In this document: one piece after another, positions 9,706-19,207 of the stretch
Layout: the number at the start of each line of letters is the position of its first letter
How positions within the stretch are numbered: the stretch's first letter is position 1
Assembly: GCF_902859895.1 (NCBI RefSeq)
Contig: NZ_CADIKM010000011.1
Location: forward strand, 1 to 64,000
From: Pararobbsia alpina
GTDB taxonomy: Bacteria > Pseudomonadota > Gammaproteobacteria > Burkholderiales > Burkholderiaceae
Length of the DNA stretch: 64,000 nt
Direction of reading: 5' to 3'
The notes under the pieces: model-generated
Seen by the model: the letters and a program-made list of their open reading frames with translations, nothing else
Told to the model about the DNA's origin: nothing
Databases searched by the model: none
Translations under genes and position numbers: made by a program

Positions 9706-10523
9706 TCATTCGCGCACCTCGATGGGTTCCAGTCACGGCGGGCGTCGTTGCGTTCATCTGGGTCATTCCGATCATCGGCGTGATCATCACGTCCTTGCGG
9801 CCGGTCGACGAAGTCGTACTCGGCTGGTGGTCCATGCAGAAGATCAGCTTCACGTTCGATGCGTGGGTCACGGTCTGGAAGCAATATCCGCTCGCCCAAG
9901 CGTTCTGGGTCACGCTGAAGCTCGCCGGCACCGCGACCCTTGCAACGATGATTCTGACACCGGCGGCGGCCTATGCGTTTCACTTTCTCAGGTTCCCGCT
10001 GCGCCGGTTTCTGCTGATCATCATCATCAACGCTTTCGTCCTGCCGCAGCAGGTCGTGATCATTCCGCTGTTCCAGTTGTGGCGCGACTGGGGGCTGATC
10101 GACAACAGCCTGTCCGTGCTCATTCCGTATGTGGGCCTGTCGTTCGCGTGGTCAATCTTCCTCGTCAAGAATTTCCTCGAGGATTTCCCGCGCGAGCTGA
10201 TCGAGGCCTCGAAGATCGATGGTTGTGGGCCGCTCGCGACGTTCTTTCATATCGTGCTGCCCAACGCAGTTGCGCCGATCTTCGCCGTTGGCATCCTGCA
10301 ATTCCTTTGGACCTGGAATTCGCTGCTGTTACCCCTGCTCTACCTGCGCTCGCAGATTCCGCTTCCGGTGGTGTTCGCCCAGATCTCCGGGACGTTCGAT
10401 TCCAACTGGAACCTGCGCGCCGTCGCGGCCATCGTGACCACGATCGTGCCGCTCATCATCTTCATTATCTTTCAACGTCAATTTGCCGGCGGCTCGACCA
10501 GCCGAAGCGGCACTAAGGAATAG
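9702..10523 (+). CDS. ABC sugar transporter permease 2 (MalG/UgpE-like)
   Basis: Second permease of the importer, 273 residues with six membrane segments. The EAA loop reads EASKIDGCGPLATFFHIVLP. The ATG at 9702 overlaps the preceding stop. No ATPase gene follows, so the importer must borrow a shared MsmK/UgpC-type ATPase from elsewhere in the genome (inference). The next gene begins three bases after the stop. Confidence 0.91.
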   Translation: MIIRAPRWVPVTAGVVAFIWVIPIIGVIITSLRPVDEVVLGWWSMQKISFTFDAWVTVWKQYPLAQAFWVTLKLAGTATLATMILTPAAAYAFHFLRFPLRRFLLIIIINAFVLPQQVVIIPLFQLWRDWGLIDNSLSVLIPYVGLSFAWSIFLVKNFLEDFPRELIEASKIDGCGPLATFFHIVLPNAVAPIFAVGILQFLWTWNSLLLPLLYLRSQIPLPVVFAQISGTFDSNWNLRAVAAIVTTIVPLIIFIIFQRQFAGGSTSRSGTKE

Positions 10524-10525
10524 TG

Positions 10526-12577
10526 ATGCCTGATCGACAAACCACCCCGCTGCGCTACCGACACATCCATCTCGACTTTCATACTTCGGAACACATCCCG
10601 GACGTCGGCGCCGACTTCGATGCGGCCGACTTCGCCGCCACGTTCAAGGCGGCCAATGTCGACTCGGTTACCGTGTTCGCAAAGTGTCATCACGGCTGGT
10701 CGTACTATCCGACCGAGGTCGGCAAGCCGCATCCGCACCTGCGCCGCCCCGACCTGATGGGCGACATGCTGAAAGCCCTCGCTGACGCGGGCATCGAGAG
10801 TCCCGTCTACATCTCGGTCCAGTGGGACGAGCTGAGCGCGCGCGAACATCCGGAATGGCGTGTGATGAGCGCGACCAACCGTTTTCAGCATGCGATGCCC
10901 GGCGACACGTCGAGCAGCAGGCAACTGAGTCCCGCATGGCACACGATGTGTCTCAACCACGCGGGTTTCCGACACTATATCCTCGGCCAGGCACGAGAAG
11001 TCGCCACGCGCTACACGACGCAAGGCTTCTTCTTCGACATCATCCAGACCCCGGACTGCGTCTGTGCCGCCTGTCTCGCCCGCATGGACGCGCACGGACT
11101 CGATCCCGAGAACCCGCTCGATCGCCGCAGGAACGACGAGGCGGTCAACGAGCACTTCCGCCGCGAGATCAGCGACACGTTGCTCGCGGAATTCCCCGCA
11201 TTGCGGATCTTCTACAACGCCGGCCACATCGGCAAGCAGGGGCCGGACCGTTTCAAGACCTATACCCATCTCGAACTCGAGAGCTTGCCGACGGGTGGCT
11301 GGGGCTATGATCACTTTCCGTCGAGTGCGCGCTACGCCGCGACACTTGGCATCGACTTCCTCGCCCATACGGGGAAATTTCACACGAGCTGGGGCGAATT
11401 CGGCGGGTTCAAGCATCCGCAGGCGCTCGACTACGAGTGCGCGCAGATGGTCGCGCTCGGTTCGAAATGTCTTGTCGGCGACCAGCTCCATCCGAACGGC
11501 GCGATCAACCACGATACCTATCGGAGCATCGCGCCGGCCTATGCTCGCGTCAAGGCACTCGAACCGTTTCTCGAAGGCGCGACGCAAGTCGCGGAGATCG
11601 CCATCCTGTCAGCCGAACACATGAACCCGGTCGGCGCACGCAATCATCCAAGCGACGACGGCGCGGTGCAGATGCTGCTCGAACTGAAACGCCCTTTCGA
11701 TGTCATCGATTTGAGCGCACCGTTCGCGCGATATCGCCTGATCATCCTGCCTGACGTCATTCCCGTCGACCCTGCGCTTGCCCTCCGCCTGGCGGACTTC
11801 GTCGCGGCGGGCGGCAAGCTGATTGCCTCCTGGCATTCCGGACTCAATGCCAGCGGCGCGTTCGCGATCGATGCCGGCATCGTTCGTGGCGCACAGGCTG
11901 TCGCCTACCGGCCCAACTACGTGAAGGCAAGCCCGGAACTCGACAGCGCAATGCCTGAAAGCGCCTTCGTGTTCTATGACGAAGCAGAGACCGTCACGGC
12001 GGCCGGCGCAACCGTTCTGGCCGAAATCCACCCTTCCTACTTCAATCGTACGTTCAAGCATTACGCTTCGCACCAGCATGCCCCCGACGACCCCTGCGCA
12101 GCCGCTTTGGGCGCGGCCGTCACCGAGTACAAAGGTATCGGTTATCTCGCTCATCCGGTGTTCCGACTCTATCGCGCGATGGGACAGCCGCTCTATAAAT
12201 ACGTCGTGCGAGGTCTGCTGGACCGCCTGCTGCCCGACACCGCACTGACCACCGACCTGCCGTCGGCGGGTCGCGCGACACTGATGCGCCAGGCCGGCAA
12301 AAACCGTCACATCCTGCATCTGCTCTATGCGACGCCGCAGATACGCGGCAAGGACGTGCGGGGTGACGACGGCAGCTCACGCGTGATGGAGATGATCGAG
12401 GACGTACCGGCGATCGGTCCGGTAACGGCGGCCGTACGGCTGGATGGGGCACCTTCCCGGGTCTACGATGCGCTGACCGGCAGGGACCTCACCTGGACAC
12501 GCGGCGAGGATGGGAGGGTCAGTGTCACTCTGCCGCGCCTTCACATCCACGCGGCAGTGGTTTTCGAAAGTGCATAA
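10526..12577 (+). CDS. Glycoside hydrolase, GHL6-type with beta-galactosidase trimerisation-like domain
   Basis: Predicted cytoplasmic glycosidase, 683 residues. The N-terminal about 350 residues look like the GHL6/alpha-amylase-like TIM barrel (FHTSEHIPDVG, VFAKCHHGWSYYPT, FFFDIIQTPDCVCAAC); the following 200 residues resemble the GH42-type trimerisation domain (LPDVIPVDPALALRLADFVA). ATG 10526 is chosen, six bases after AAGGA; a GTG at 10523 is possible. It is the last gene of the ABC operon, so it should act on the imported sugar. The family assignment is from recognition only; alpha-L-fucosidase-like labels are also seen for such proteins and the substrate is unknown. Confidence 0.75.
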   Translation: MPDRQTTPLRYRHIHLDFHTSEHIPDVGADFDAADFAATFKAANVDSVTVFAKCHHGWSYYPTEVGKPHPHLRRPDLMGDMLKALADAGIESPVYISVQWDELSAREHPEWRVMSATNRFQHAMPGDTSSSRQLSPAWHTMCLNHAGFRHYILGQAREVATRYTTQGFFFDIIQTPDCVCAACLARMDAHGLDPENPLDRRRNDEAVNEHFRREISDTLLAEFPALRIFYNAGHIGKQGPDRFKTYTHLELESLPTGGWGYDHFPSSARYAATLGIDFLAHTGKFHTSWGEFGGFKHPQALDYECAQMVALGSKCLVGDQLHPNGAINHDTYRSIAPAYARVKALEPFLEGATQVAEIAILSAEHMNPVGARNHPSDDGAVQMLLELKRPFDVIDLSAPFARYRLIILPDVIPVDPALALRLADFVAAGGKLIASWHSGLNASGAFAIDAGIVRGAQAVAYRPNYVKASPELDSAMPESAFVFYDEAETVTAAGATVLAEIHPSYFNRTFKHYASHQHAPDDPCAAALGAAVTEYKGIGYLAHPVFRLYRAMGQPLYKYVVRGLLDRLLPDTALTTDLPSAGRATLMRQAGKNRHILHLLYATPQIRGKDVRGDDGSSRVMEMIEDVPAIGPVTAAVRLDGAPSRVYDALTGRDLTWTRGEDGRVSVTLPRLHIHAAVVFESA

Positions 12578-12637
12578 TGCGGCCTTGAAAAAGCGGTGGC
12601 ACGGGTCATTGGAAGGCTTGCAGGCAGGCAATGTTTT

Positions 12638-13675
12638 ATGATCGAAGAACTTGGCGGTGACGCCGCGAAGCGACGTCCCGCAACTATTCTCGATGTCGCG
12701 AAGACAGCGAATGTCGCAGTCGGCACGGTGTCGCGGTATTTGAACGGATATACGATCCGGCGCGGCAATCGCGAACAGATCGAAGCGGCGATCGAAGCGC
12801 TCAACTATAAGCGCAATGCGGTAGCAGCGGCCATGAAGTCGGAGCTGAGCCATCTTGTCGGCCTGCTCGTGCCGACCTTCGATGAGTTCCACGGCGTGCT
12901 GCTCGAGCACCTGTCGCGGGCAATTCGCCGCGACGGAAGAGCGTTGCTTATCTATTGCCACGGCGCGGATCCGAAGATCATGAGGGAAGCGCTCGATTAT
13001 TTCGCGACCCAGCGCATCGACGCGCTGATCATGGCCGGTGCCGAGGAGGTCTATGACCGCGTCGACGAGTTGATCGGCAGCGGGCTGCCTGTCGTGTTCT
13101 ACAACAACGACCTGAAGGGCTTGCCCGCGGACCGTGTGTTTGTCGAAAACCGCAAGGCAAGCCAGCGCGCCGTGCGCCACCTCCTCGACCTGGGCCACCG
13201 CCGTATTGCGATCCTGTCGGGCGATCAGCATGACAGCTCTGGGCTGGAGCGATATCTTGGGTATGTCGATGCACTCGGGGAACGTGGGATTCCCGTAGAT
13301 CCGCAATACGTCGTGCAGGGAGGCTGGACGATGCTGGGGGGTGCCGACGGCGTCAAACGGCTGTTGGAACTCGAGGAACCGCCGACCGCGATTTTCTCGG
13401 CAAACTATCCGATGACCGTCGGTGCACTGAGGTGTTTGAAAGAACAGGGCCGCAAGGTGCCGGGCGAGATTTCCCTGGTCTCCTTCGACGACGTGCCGTT
13501 GTTCGGTCTACACGAGCCAGGAATTACCGCCGTCGCCCAGCCGGTGGAAGGTATTGCCGAAGCCATGGCCAACGTGATCGCCGCGCGGCTCGCCCGGCCG
13601 GACCCGAGGGCGAGCCGCGCGATCATTCTCGACTGCGACATCATCCTCAGAGGGTCGGCTCGCCCCTTGGCATGA
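12638..13675 (+). CDS. LacI-family transcriptional regulator
   Basis: Repressor-type regulator, 345 residues. The N-terminal LacI helix-turn-helix reads TILDVAKTANVAVGTVSRYL, with the hinge helix near IEAAIEALNYKRN, followed by a periplasmic-binding-like sensor domain (LLVPTFDEFHG, DGVKRLLELEEPPTAIFSAN, SLVSFDDVPLFGLHEPGITA). The start is uncertain: ATG 12638 gives a normal length but has a weak ribosome site, and the frame stays open to a GTG at 12596. It lies 60 bases after the glycosidase and probably controls the operon beginning at 7379. Confidence 0.88.
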   Translation: MIEELGGDAAKRRPATILDVAKTANVAVGTVSRYLNGYTIRRGNREQIEAAIEALNYKRNAVAAAMKSELSHLVGLLVPTFDEFHGVLLEHLSRAIRRDGRALLIYCHGADPKIMREALDYFATQRIDALIMAGAEEVYDRVDELIGSGLPVVFYNNDLKGLPADRVFVENRKASQRAVRHLLDLGHRRIAILSGDQHDSSGLERYLGYVDALGERGIPVDPQYVVQGGWTMLGGADGVKRLLELEEPPTAIFSANYPMTVGALRCLKEQGRKVPGEISLVSFDDVPLFGLHEPGITAVAQPVEGIAEAMANVIAARLARPDPRASRAIILDCDIILRGSARPLA

Positions 13676-13696
13676 CAAGAGGCACCCTTTATGACG

Positions 13697-14149
13697 TCAT
13701 TCAGTCATGGAATAGGCATAGTGCCGATAGTGGCCCACATCGTGCGTGTGAACAAAGCCCACCTTCTCGCAGAGCAGCCGGGCGAAGCTGTCGGGCCGGA
13801 CGCCGAGAATCAGCTTGTCGAAACCCTGCGCGCGGGCATCGGTGATGCAATAGTCAAGGAGCCGGCGGCCAAGGCCGTTGCGGCGCCGTTCCGGCAGCAC
13901 GTAGATCGACGTCAGCACCGCCGCGCGCCCCTGGGCGACCCAGAAGCAATAGCCGGCGGCCTCCGATCCGGATTCGATGATGAACATGCGGTCGAGCGCA
14001 GCCATCCATTGCGCGAGATGGACGCGCATGGCGTCCTTCCAGGGCACTTCGATCTGCGGTTCGCTTTGCCGGATCGAATCCAGCTCGCCGATGTAGACCA
14101 CGGGCAAGTCGGACGCGAGCGCACGGCGAATCGAATACTGGGTCTGCAT
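13697..14149 (-). CDS. GNAT-family N-acetyltransferase
   Basis: Acetyl-CoA-dependent acyltransferase of about 150 residues. Motif A is visible as VLPERRRNGLGRRLLDY, the pyrophosphate-binding R-x-x-G-x-G/A pattern, followed by the C-terminal FARLLCEKVGF. The start at 14149 (MQTQYSIRRA) fits the family's normal beginning; the frame is open to 14194. It stands alone and convergent with the LacI gene, 21 bases away. The acceptor substrate cannot be told. Confidence 0.85.
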   Translation of the reverse strand: MQTQYSIRRALASDLPVVYIGELDSIRQSEPQIEVPWKDAMRVHLAQWMAALDRMFIIESGSEAAGYCFWVAQGRAAVLTSIYVLPERRRNGLGRRLLDYCITDARAQGFDKLILGVRPDSFARLLCEKVGFVHTHDVGHYRHYAYSMTE

Positions 14150-14354
14150 AGGTCGACGCGATCGCAAACGAGGAAATGATCGGGAGAATAGCAAACGTCC
14201 CGGCCCCCGTCTCCGCGGTCGATTCTGCCCGCGCCGGCTGCGTCCCTGAGGGAGGGGGTGGCGCAGTCATGTCGGTGTAGCGTAAATTGCTTAATACGGC
14301 AGGTTAATCGTAGTGGCAGCATGGCGCGACGAGCGCCGAAGCAAGGGCAATCGA

Positions 14355-14717
14355 ATGACGACGACCCAAAAGCGGAGCGCATTTCCCGGCGTGATCCCGA
14401 ACGATGGCAGCGCACCCTATTGCAATCGATGCAAGGCGACCGTCGACAGCTTCAAATACCGTCCTGGCCTGAAAGTGCAGGATGGCTGGCACGCCTCGGT
14501 TCTCGAATATGCCGGCGACGATGTGTTGGTGATCCGTTGCCACGGGCAGAAATGGGTGATGCGCAGGGATCTGCACGGCCAATGGTGCGTGGACGCCGTG
14601 TCCATCGACCTGAGCGCGGTGGGCCCCGCGCGCGTGGCATCGGGCCTGCCGCCCAAGAAGCACCGCCGTATCGCGAGCTTCGTGTTGCGGGCAAGGCACA
14701 AGCTGAAAGTCGAGTGA
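14355..14717 (+). CDS. Small hypothetical protein with CxxC pair
   Basis: A 120-residue protein without a recognised family. The ATG at 14355 is preferred over an upstream in-frame start at 14313. It has a YCNRCKATVDSF segment (one CxxC) and later single cysteines, with a basic C-terminus (KKHRRIASFVLRARHKLKVE). No signal peptide or membrane segment is seen. Codon use is like its neighbours. It could bind a metal, but only one CxxC pair is visible. Confidence 0.55.
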   Translation: MTTTQKRSAFPGVIPNDGSAPYCNRCKATVDSFKYRPGLKVQDGWHASVLEYAGDDVLVIRCHGQKWVMRRDLHGQWCVDAVSIDLSAVGPARVASGLPPKKHRRIASFVLRARHKLKVE

Positions 14718-14827
14718 AACGGCAGGGTCAGCGTGTGAAGCAGATAAGGCCGGCAGCTACCGTGCCAACGTTCCGTTGACAGGAAGTCGTCAAGATAGCG
14801 GCCCGCCCACCGTTCTGCGCGACCCGG

Positions 14828-15778
14828 TTATTTCGCCAGGGCGCTGGCTTGGTCAAGCAGCTTCAGGTCTTCCGGAGACAGTTGCAGGCGCGTCGCCGCC
14901 ACCAGGGTCTCCAGTTGTTCCACCGAGGTTGCGCTCGCAATCGGCGCCGCCACGCTCGGCCGCGCGATGATCCAGGCGAGAGCCACGGTCGCGGGCGTCG
15001 TGTCGTTGCGCTTTGCCACCTCGATGAGCTTGTCGACGATCCGCAGCCCGCGGTCGTTGAGATATTTTTCCACCAACGCACTGCGCGCAGCCTTCGCCAT
15101 GTCCGCCGCCGAACGGTATTTCCCGCTCAGGAAACCGCTCGCCAGACTGAAATACGTGACCACCGTCAGTTCATGCGCCTGCACAACCGGTTCGAGATCG
15201 GTCTCATAACCCTCCCGATCGTAGAGGTTGTACTCGGGCTGAAGCACCTCATACGCCGGCAAGCCTGACTCCTTCGATACCTTCAGTGCTGCCTCGAGCC
15301 GTTTGCCCGTGTAGTTCGACGCACCGATCACTCGCACCTTGCCCGCCTTGACCAGCTTCTGATACGCGCCGAGCGTCTCTTCGAACGGCGTCTTGTCGTC
15401 GTCGAGATGGGAGAAATAGACGTCAATGTAATCCGTCTGCAGCCGGCGCAGCGAATCGTTGACGGCTGCCTCGATGTTGGCGGCCGACAGCCCCGGCCGC
15501 GTACGCCACATGCCAACCTTGGTCGCGAGCACGATCTTGTCGCGCTTGCCACTTTCCTTGAACCACTTGCCGATGATCGTTTCGGATTCGCCGCCCGGAT
15601 GGCCCTCGGCCCACTGCGAGTAGCAGTCGGCGGTATCGATGAAGTTCAAGCCGTTGTCGACGAACGCGTCGAGGATGGAGAACGACGCGCGCTCATCGGC
15701 CGTCCAGCCGAAAACGTTGCCGCCGAAGACGAGGGGGGCAACTTGAAGGTTCGAGGTTCCGATGGTGTGTTTTTGCAT
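14828..15778 (-). CDS. Aldo/keto reductase
   Basis: NADPH-dependent oxidoreductase, 316 residues, (beta/alpha)8 barrel. The catalytic tetrad is visible: Asp and Tyr in NFIDTADCYSQW, Lys in VLATKVGMW, and His in VYFSHLDDD. The cofactor-binding GASNYTGKRLEAAL region and C-terminal IASATSVEQLETL are as in the YajO/general-stress-69 group. It acts on small aldehydes or ketones in the cytoplasm; the true substrate is unknown. It is monocistronic as far as seen. Confidence 0.92.
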   Translation of the reverse strand: MQKHTIGTSNLQVAPLVFGGNVFGWTADERASFSILDAFVDNGLNFIDTADCYSQWAEGHPGGESETIIGKWFKESGKRDKIVLATKVGMWRTRPGLSAANIEAAVNDSLRRLQTDYIDVYFSHLDDDKTPFEETLGAYQKLVKAGKVRVIGASNYTGKRLEAALKVSKESGLPAYEVLQPEYNLYDREGYETDLEPVVQAHELTVVTYFSLASGFLSGKYRSAADMAKAARSALVEKYLNDRGLRIVDKLIEVAKRNDTTPATVALAWIIARPSVAAPIASATSVEQLETLVAATRLQLSPEDLKLLDQASALAK

Positions 15779-16157
15779 TCTTTCTTTGCTTACGATGCTG
15801 GGTTGGAAGGGAATGGAAGAGGATACGCGCGAATGCAGCCGCTCGCTTGGTGGCCCCAGGCGCGCGGCTCGTCGTCGGTGAAGGTGTTATCCATGATCTG
15901 CACAAGCGTTGATGCAATTGGAAGGGGGAACTCCCGACAAATGTCTAGGAGAAACCTTAAGCCGCCCCCTCCAATGGGTAGGCAGTCCTCAGATGTGGAA
16001 ATTGCCTGGGCACGACCTCGTGGAATGGGATTGACTGCATGAGGTACCGGCGGTATCTTTTCTCGCGGGGTACCATGTCCCCCACGCCGCCTTACAGTCC
16101 CTTTTGATTCCGTGCCGGCTGTGGAGGCTTGTCGGCACAGAACCTCGGACCGAAGCC
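15779..16157. other. Intergenic region without a recognised gene
   Basis: No convincing coding frame lies in these 379 bases. At 15945-15961 the sequence CTAGGA-GAAAC-CTTAAG shares its right half and spacer with the PmrA-like box at 19741-19757, so it may be a weak second site for that regulator. Two GGTACC hexamers near 16041 and 16068 have no evident meaning. Confidence 0.4.
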
Positions 16158-16931
16158 ATGCGTATCTCCTTCCACGACGCCTCTATCCCGACGCGGGCCG
16201 TCAAGCGGCTAAAACAGCGGCTTTCTCTTAAGGAATCCCAAGCACGACAGATCACCTCCGAAGTCTTCGGCTATAGAGACTGGACGGACCTCCACAACGA
16301 ACTGGGCAGCAAGGCAGCTTCCGCGCTTGACGAGGCGTGTGACAGCGCGACTCTGGCCGAGAGACGCAAATATCAGGCGTCGCAATTGCTTGCATCGTCA
16401 GTTGATCTTCACGGTGAGTCCTCAGATGACTTTGTCCAGTGGTGGCAACCATCGGCCGCGCATCCGCTGGAACTGGGCGGGGGCTCGACAGCAACGCCGT
16501 TTGCCGGCTCAAAGGAAGATCTGAGTTTTCACGAGGCGCTAAGCACCTTGGCTGAAGCCGTGCACCATCCGGTTGGCGACTTCGAGCACGCGCTCATCAC
16601 AGGCATACACAGAACAGAAAACGAAAGCTTGCTGAAACATGCGGAAGCGATTACGGATGAGTTGCTAAGCGGCAATCGAAACCGAGAACCCGAAGTGGCT
16701 CGTCGCCTCCTCGAGGCTTTGGCCTCGCGAGGACTGCCCCGGTCGATACTCAACCTGTCGACCAGTTTGGCGCTTGGCGACGGTGGACCGAAAGACGAAA
16801 AGAGAGCCACGGATTTGCTGGAGCAGTTGGCCGAATCCGCTTCGACTCCCGTTGATCTGAAACGGATTGTCGAATCACGCCTGGGCCCCGCCTACGCACT
16901 TGGCACGCGCGGAAAAACAGTATCTCAATAG
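16158..16931 (+). CDS. Glyoxalase-associated helical domain/Sel1-like protein, probably frameshifted
   Basis: The first about 50 residues (MRISFHDASIPTRAVKRLKQ, then FGYRDWTDLHN) match a small helical domain often fused to glyoxalase-like or repeat proteins. The C-terminal half has TPR/Sel1-like helices (ARRLLEALASRGLPRSILNL, KDEKRATDLLEQLAESAS). The frame ends at 16931 shortly after an A5 run (16913-16917). Skipping one base there continues into KQYLNRVLQLWQRAARFG, a typical Sel1 repeat, up to a stop at 17055. The gene is therefore either truncated or carries a one-base error. Function unknown. Confidence 0.55.
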   Translation: MRISFHDASIPTRAVKRLKQRLSLKESQARQITSEVFGYRDWTDLHNELGSKAASALDEACDSATLAERRKYQASQLLASSVDLHGESSDDFVQWWQPSAAHPLELGGGSTATPFAGSKEDLSFHEALSTLAEAVHHPVGDFEHALITGIHRTENESLLKHAEAITDELLSGNRNREPEVARRLLEALASRGLPRSILNLSTSLALGDGGPKDEKRATDLLEQLAESASTPVDLKRIVESRLGPAYALGTRGKTVSQ

Positions 16932-17097
16932 GGTGCTGCAGTTGTGGCAGCGGGCGGCTCGCTTCGGCGCGAATACTTGGATCACTGATGATCCCATGAG
17001 GGGGATCTATCTGCGGAAGCGTGAGTGCCGCGAGCACACTTCATTTTCCCCTTGAAGACCCTATGCATGAACTCAAAATGCCGAGCTGTCCTTCAAG

Positions 17098-17964
17098 CTA
17101 GCCCCGATCGCGTTCAAGCGGATGCCGGGGCGGTGGCAAAGGCATGCGCAGCAGATCAGAAAAACCCCCAACGCTGACATTCGCACTAGCAATCGCTGCC
17201 GCTACCCTTGGCGACATCAACGCCTGCAGTTCATCCGCGTGGCGATAGAACCGCATCCCTTGGCTCAAGGGGAGATCCCCATCCACAGCGGGATGGCAAT
17301 AAAGCTCCCCCACGCCAGCAGGCAACTCCGCCAGCGCGGCCAGCAAGGTCGCTTCATCCATCTGTCCGGTCCCTGCGATGCCAACGACATAGTCATTGTG
17401 CGCAATGCCTTCGCGGTCCAGTCGGGCTCGCATCATCGCTATCCATGGCCTCAGCCACAGCGGCGCGCTCATCTCGAACGGCAGACGCATGGCGCGCATC
17501 CCATAGTCGCGGCCGATCTTCAGGATCAACCCCAGCACGGTAGGATGCATATGAAAGTGCTTGTGCGTGTTGACGTGATCGAGTGTCAATCCGGTCTTCG
17601 CAAAGGCGTCGAACTGCGCCCGAATCTCGCGCTCGAGCTGCTTTCGCACGTGCGGTAAAAAGAAGAACCGTACGCCGTCACGCGCCATATTGCTGCCGAA
17701 ACGGCCATGCTCGTCGAGCAGCGCCGCGATTTCAGCACGCGGGGTGACGGCATCGCCATCTGCCAGCACCAGATGTAGGCCGACCCGCAATTCCGGCAAG
17801 GCGTGCGCCCGCGCCACCGCATCGGCGGCCGCTGGCGCGCCGACCATCAAGCTCGCAGTTGTCAGCACGCCGTGCCGATGCGCCCGCTCGACCGCCAGAT
17901 TGACCCGTCGATGCAGGCCGAAATCGTCTGCGGTAATGATCAGTCCGCCCGACTTAGGCTCCAT
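17098..17964 (-). CDS. hpnK: Hopanoid biosynthesis deacetylase HpnK (YdjC/ChbG family)
   Basis: Carbohydrate deacetylase of the YdjC family. Metal-binding motifs are visible: TADDFG (residues 11-16), then NTHKHFHMHP and ELYCHPAVDGD. In Burkholderia HpnK removes the acetyl group from N-acetylglucosaminyl bacteriohopanetetrol made by HpnI. The ATG at 17964 (MEPKSGGLIITADDFG) lies inside the end of hpnI, overlapping by 11 bases, so the two are translationally coupled. The frame is open to 18003, but that adds residues not usual for the family. Confidence 0.9.
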   Translation of the reverse strand: MEPKSGGLIITADDFGLHRRVNLAVERAHRHGVLTTASLMVGAPAAADAVARAHALPELRVGLHLVLADGDAVTPRAEIAALLDEHGRFGSNMARDGVRFFFLPHVRKQLEREIRAQFDAFAKTGLTLDHVNTHKHFHMHPTVLGLILKIGRDYGMRAMRLPFEMSAPLWLRPWIAMMRARLDREGIAHNDYVVGIAGTGQMDEATLLAALAELPAGVGELYCHPAVDGDLPLSQGMRFYRHADELQALMSPRVAAAIASANVSVGGFSDLLRMPLPPPRHPLERDRG

Positions 17965-19195
17965 CGGATGTCTCCATCGCACCCGGCGGCGCGTCCCTGC
18001 CACGTGTCACGGACGTGGAGGCCCCCACTGGCACGCGCGCGCCACGCCACACCACATGCGATCCGAATGCGGCCGCGAGCCACTGCAAGGCCAGCAACGT
18101 ATCGCGCAGCGGCGTGAGCGGCAAGTCGCGCCAGAATGTGCGATCACGACGCGCGGCACGTAGATGCAGCAGCATGCGCCCGGCAAAGCCACACATTATG
18201 GTGGCGCCGCTCGCCAGCGTCGCCCACGGATGCAAGCCGGCGGACGGACCCGTCGCGAGGCGATCTGTCAGCCACGCCCCGGCAAAGAGCCAGGGCGACG
18301 GGAAAGTGATGAACAGAAACGCGAAGCCCAGCGGATTCACCGAGCGAATCGTGCGGAGCCAGCGCGTTTCACGCTGCCACAAGTCGGAGAAATTCGGCTC
18401 GACGACATCCGTGACCACCATCACGCGCGAGAGCACCGTACGCAGTCCGAGCGCGCGCACGTGTTCGGCGAGCCAGTAGTCGTCGGCGAGACAATTTTTC
18501 AGTGCTTCAAAGCCGCCGATGCGCCCGAGGGTCGCACGGCTCAACGCCAGGGTCGCGCCGAATCCGAAGCGTCGCGAACCGACCGCGTGCGCGACCCGCA
18601 CGGATGGAGCGAACCACTCGTTGACGAACAAGGCCCCGACGCGCGGCCAGAATCCACCGACTCCTCGCGCCACGTAAAGACAGGTGACCACCCCCACCTG
18701 CGGATCGGCGAGCGGCGCGGCTACGGTTTCGAGATAATCTGCTTCGACGGCGATGTCACTATCGGCAATGACGATCACATCATGGCGCGCTCGCCCCGCC
18801 ATATTGATCAGATTGCTGACCTTTAGATTGCTGCCGTGTACGCGCGAGTCAATTGCAAGCTCGATGTCGTGCGATGGATAGGCGGCCTGCAAACGGCGCA
18901 CCACGGCGATGGCCGGATCGTCCGGCGATGACACGCCGAGCACGAGTTGAAAATGCGGGTGCCGCTGCTCGCAAAAGGTTCGGAGGTTTTCGTAGAGACG
19001 GGGTTCAGCGCCACAGAGGGGCTTGAGTACGCTGACACCGACAGGCAAAATCGGATGCGCCGCACGCGTGGCAACCTTCTCCCGTCGTGCCGCGAAAAAC
19101 GGCATGGCCACCGCCGCCAGCATTGCGTAAAGCGAAACGGCACCGCAGCCGGCTAGCAAAGCCCACTGGTATCCCGTCAGTACGTGCATCGACAT
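17954..19195 (-). CDS. hpnI: Hopanoid biosynthesis glycosyltransferase HpnI
   Basis: GT2/GT21-like membrane glycosyltransferase, 413 residues. There is one N-terminal membrane segment (residues 10-35), a nucleotide-sugar domain with LKPLCGAEPRLYENL and ADSD (144-147), a Q-x-x-R-W type site QRETRW, and two or three C-terminal membrane segments. It attaches N-acetylglucosamine to bacteriohopanetetrol. hpnK follows with an overlap. The radical SAM gene hpnJ, needed for the cyclitol ether, is not in this window. Confidence 0.92.
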   Translation of the reverse strand: MSMHVLTGYQWALLAGCGAVSLYAMLAAVAMPFFAARREKVATRAAHPILPVGVSVLKPLCGAEPRLYENLRTFCEQRHPHFQLVLGVSSPDDPAIAVVRRLQAAYPSHDIELAIDSRVHGSNLKVSNLINMAGRARHDVIVIADSDIAVEADYLETVAAPLADPQVGVVTCLYVARGVGGFWPRVGALFVNEWFAPSVRVAHAVGSRRFGFGATLALSRATLGRIGGFEALKNCLADDYWLAEHVRALGLRTVLSRVMVVTDVVEPNFSDLWQRETRWLRTIRSVNPLGFAFLFITFPSPWLFAGAWLTDRLATGPSAGLHPWATLASGATIMCGFAGRMLLHLRAARRDRTFWRDLPLTPLRDTLLALQWLAAAFGSHVVWRGARVPVGASTSVTRGRDAPPGAMETSDGA

Positions 19196-19207
19196 CGCCT
19201 GGTTCCC

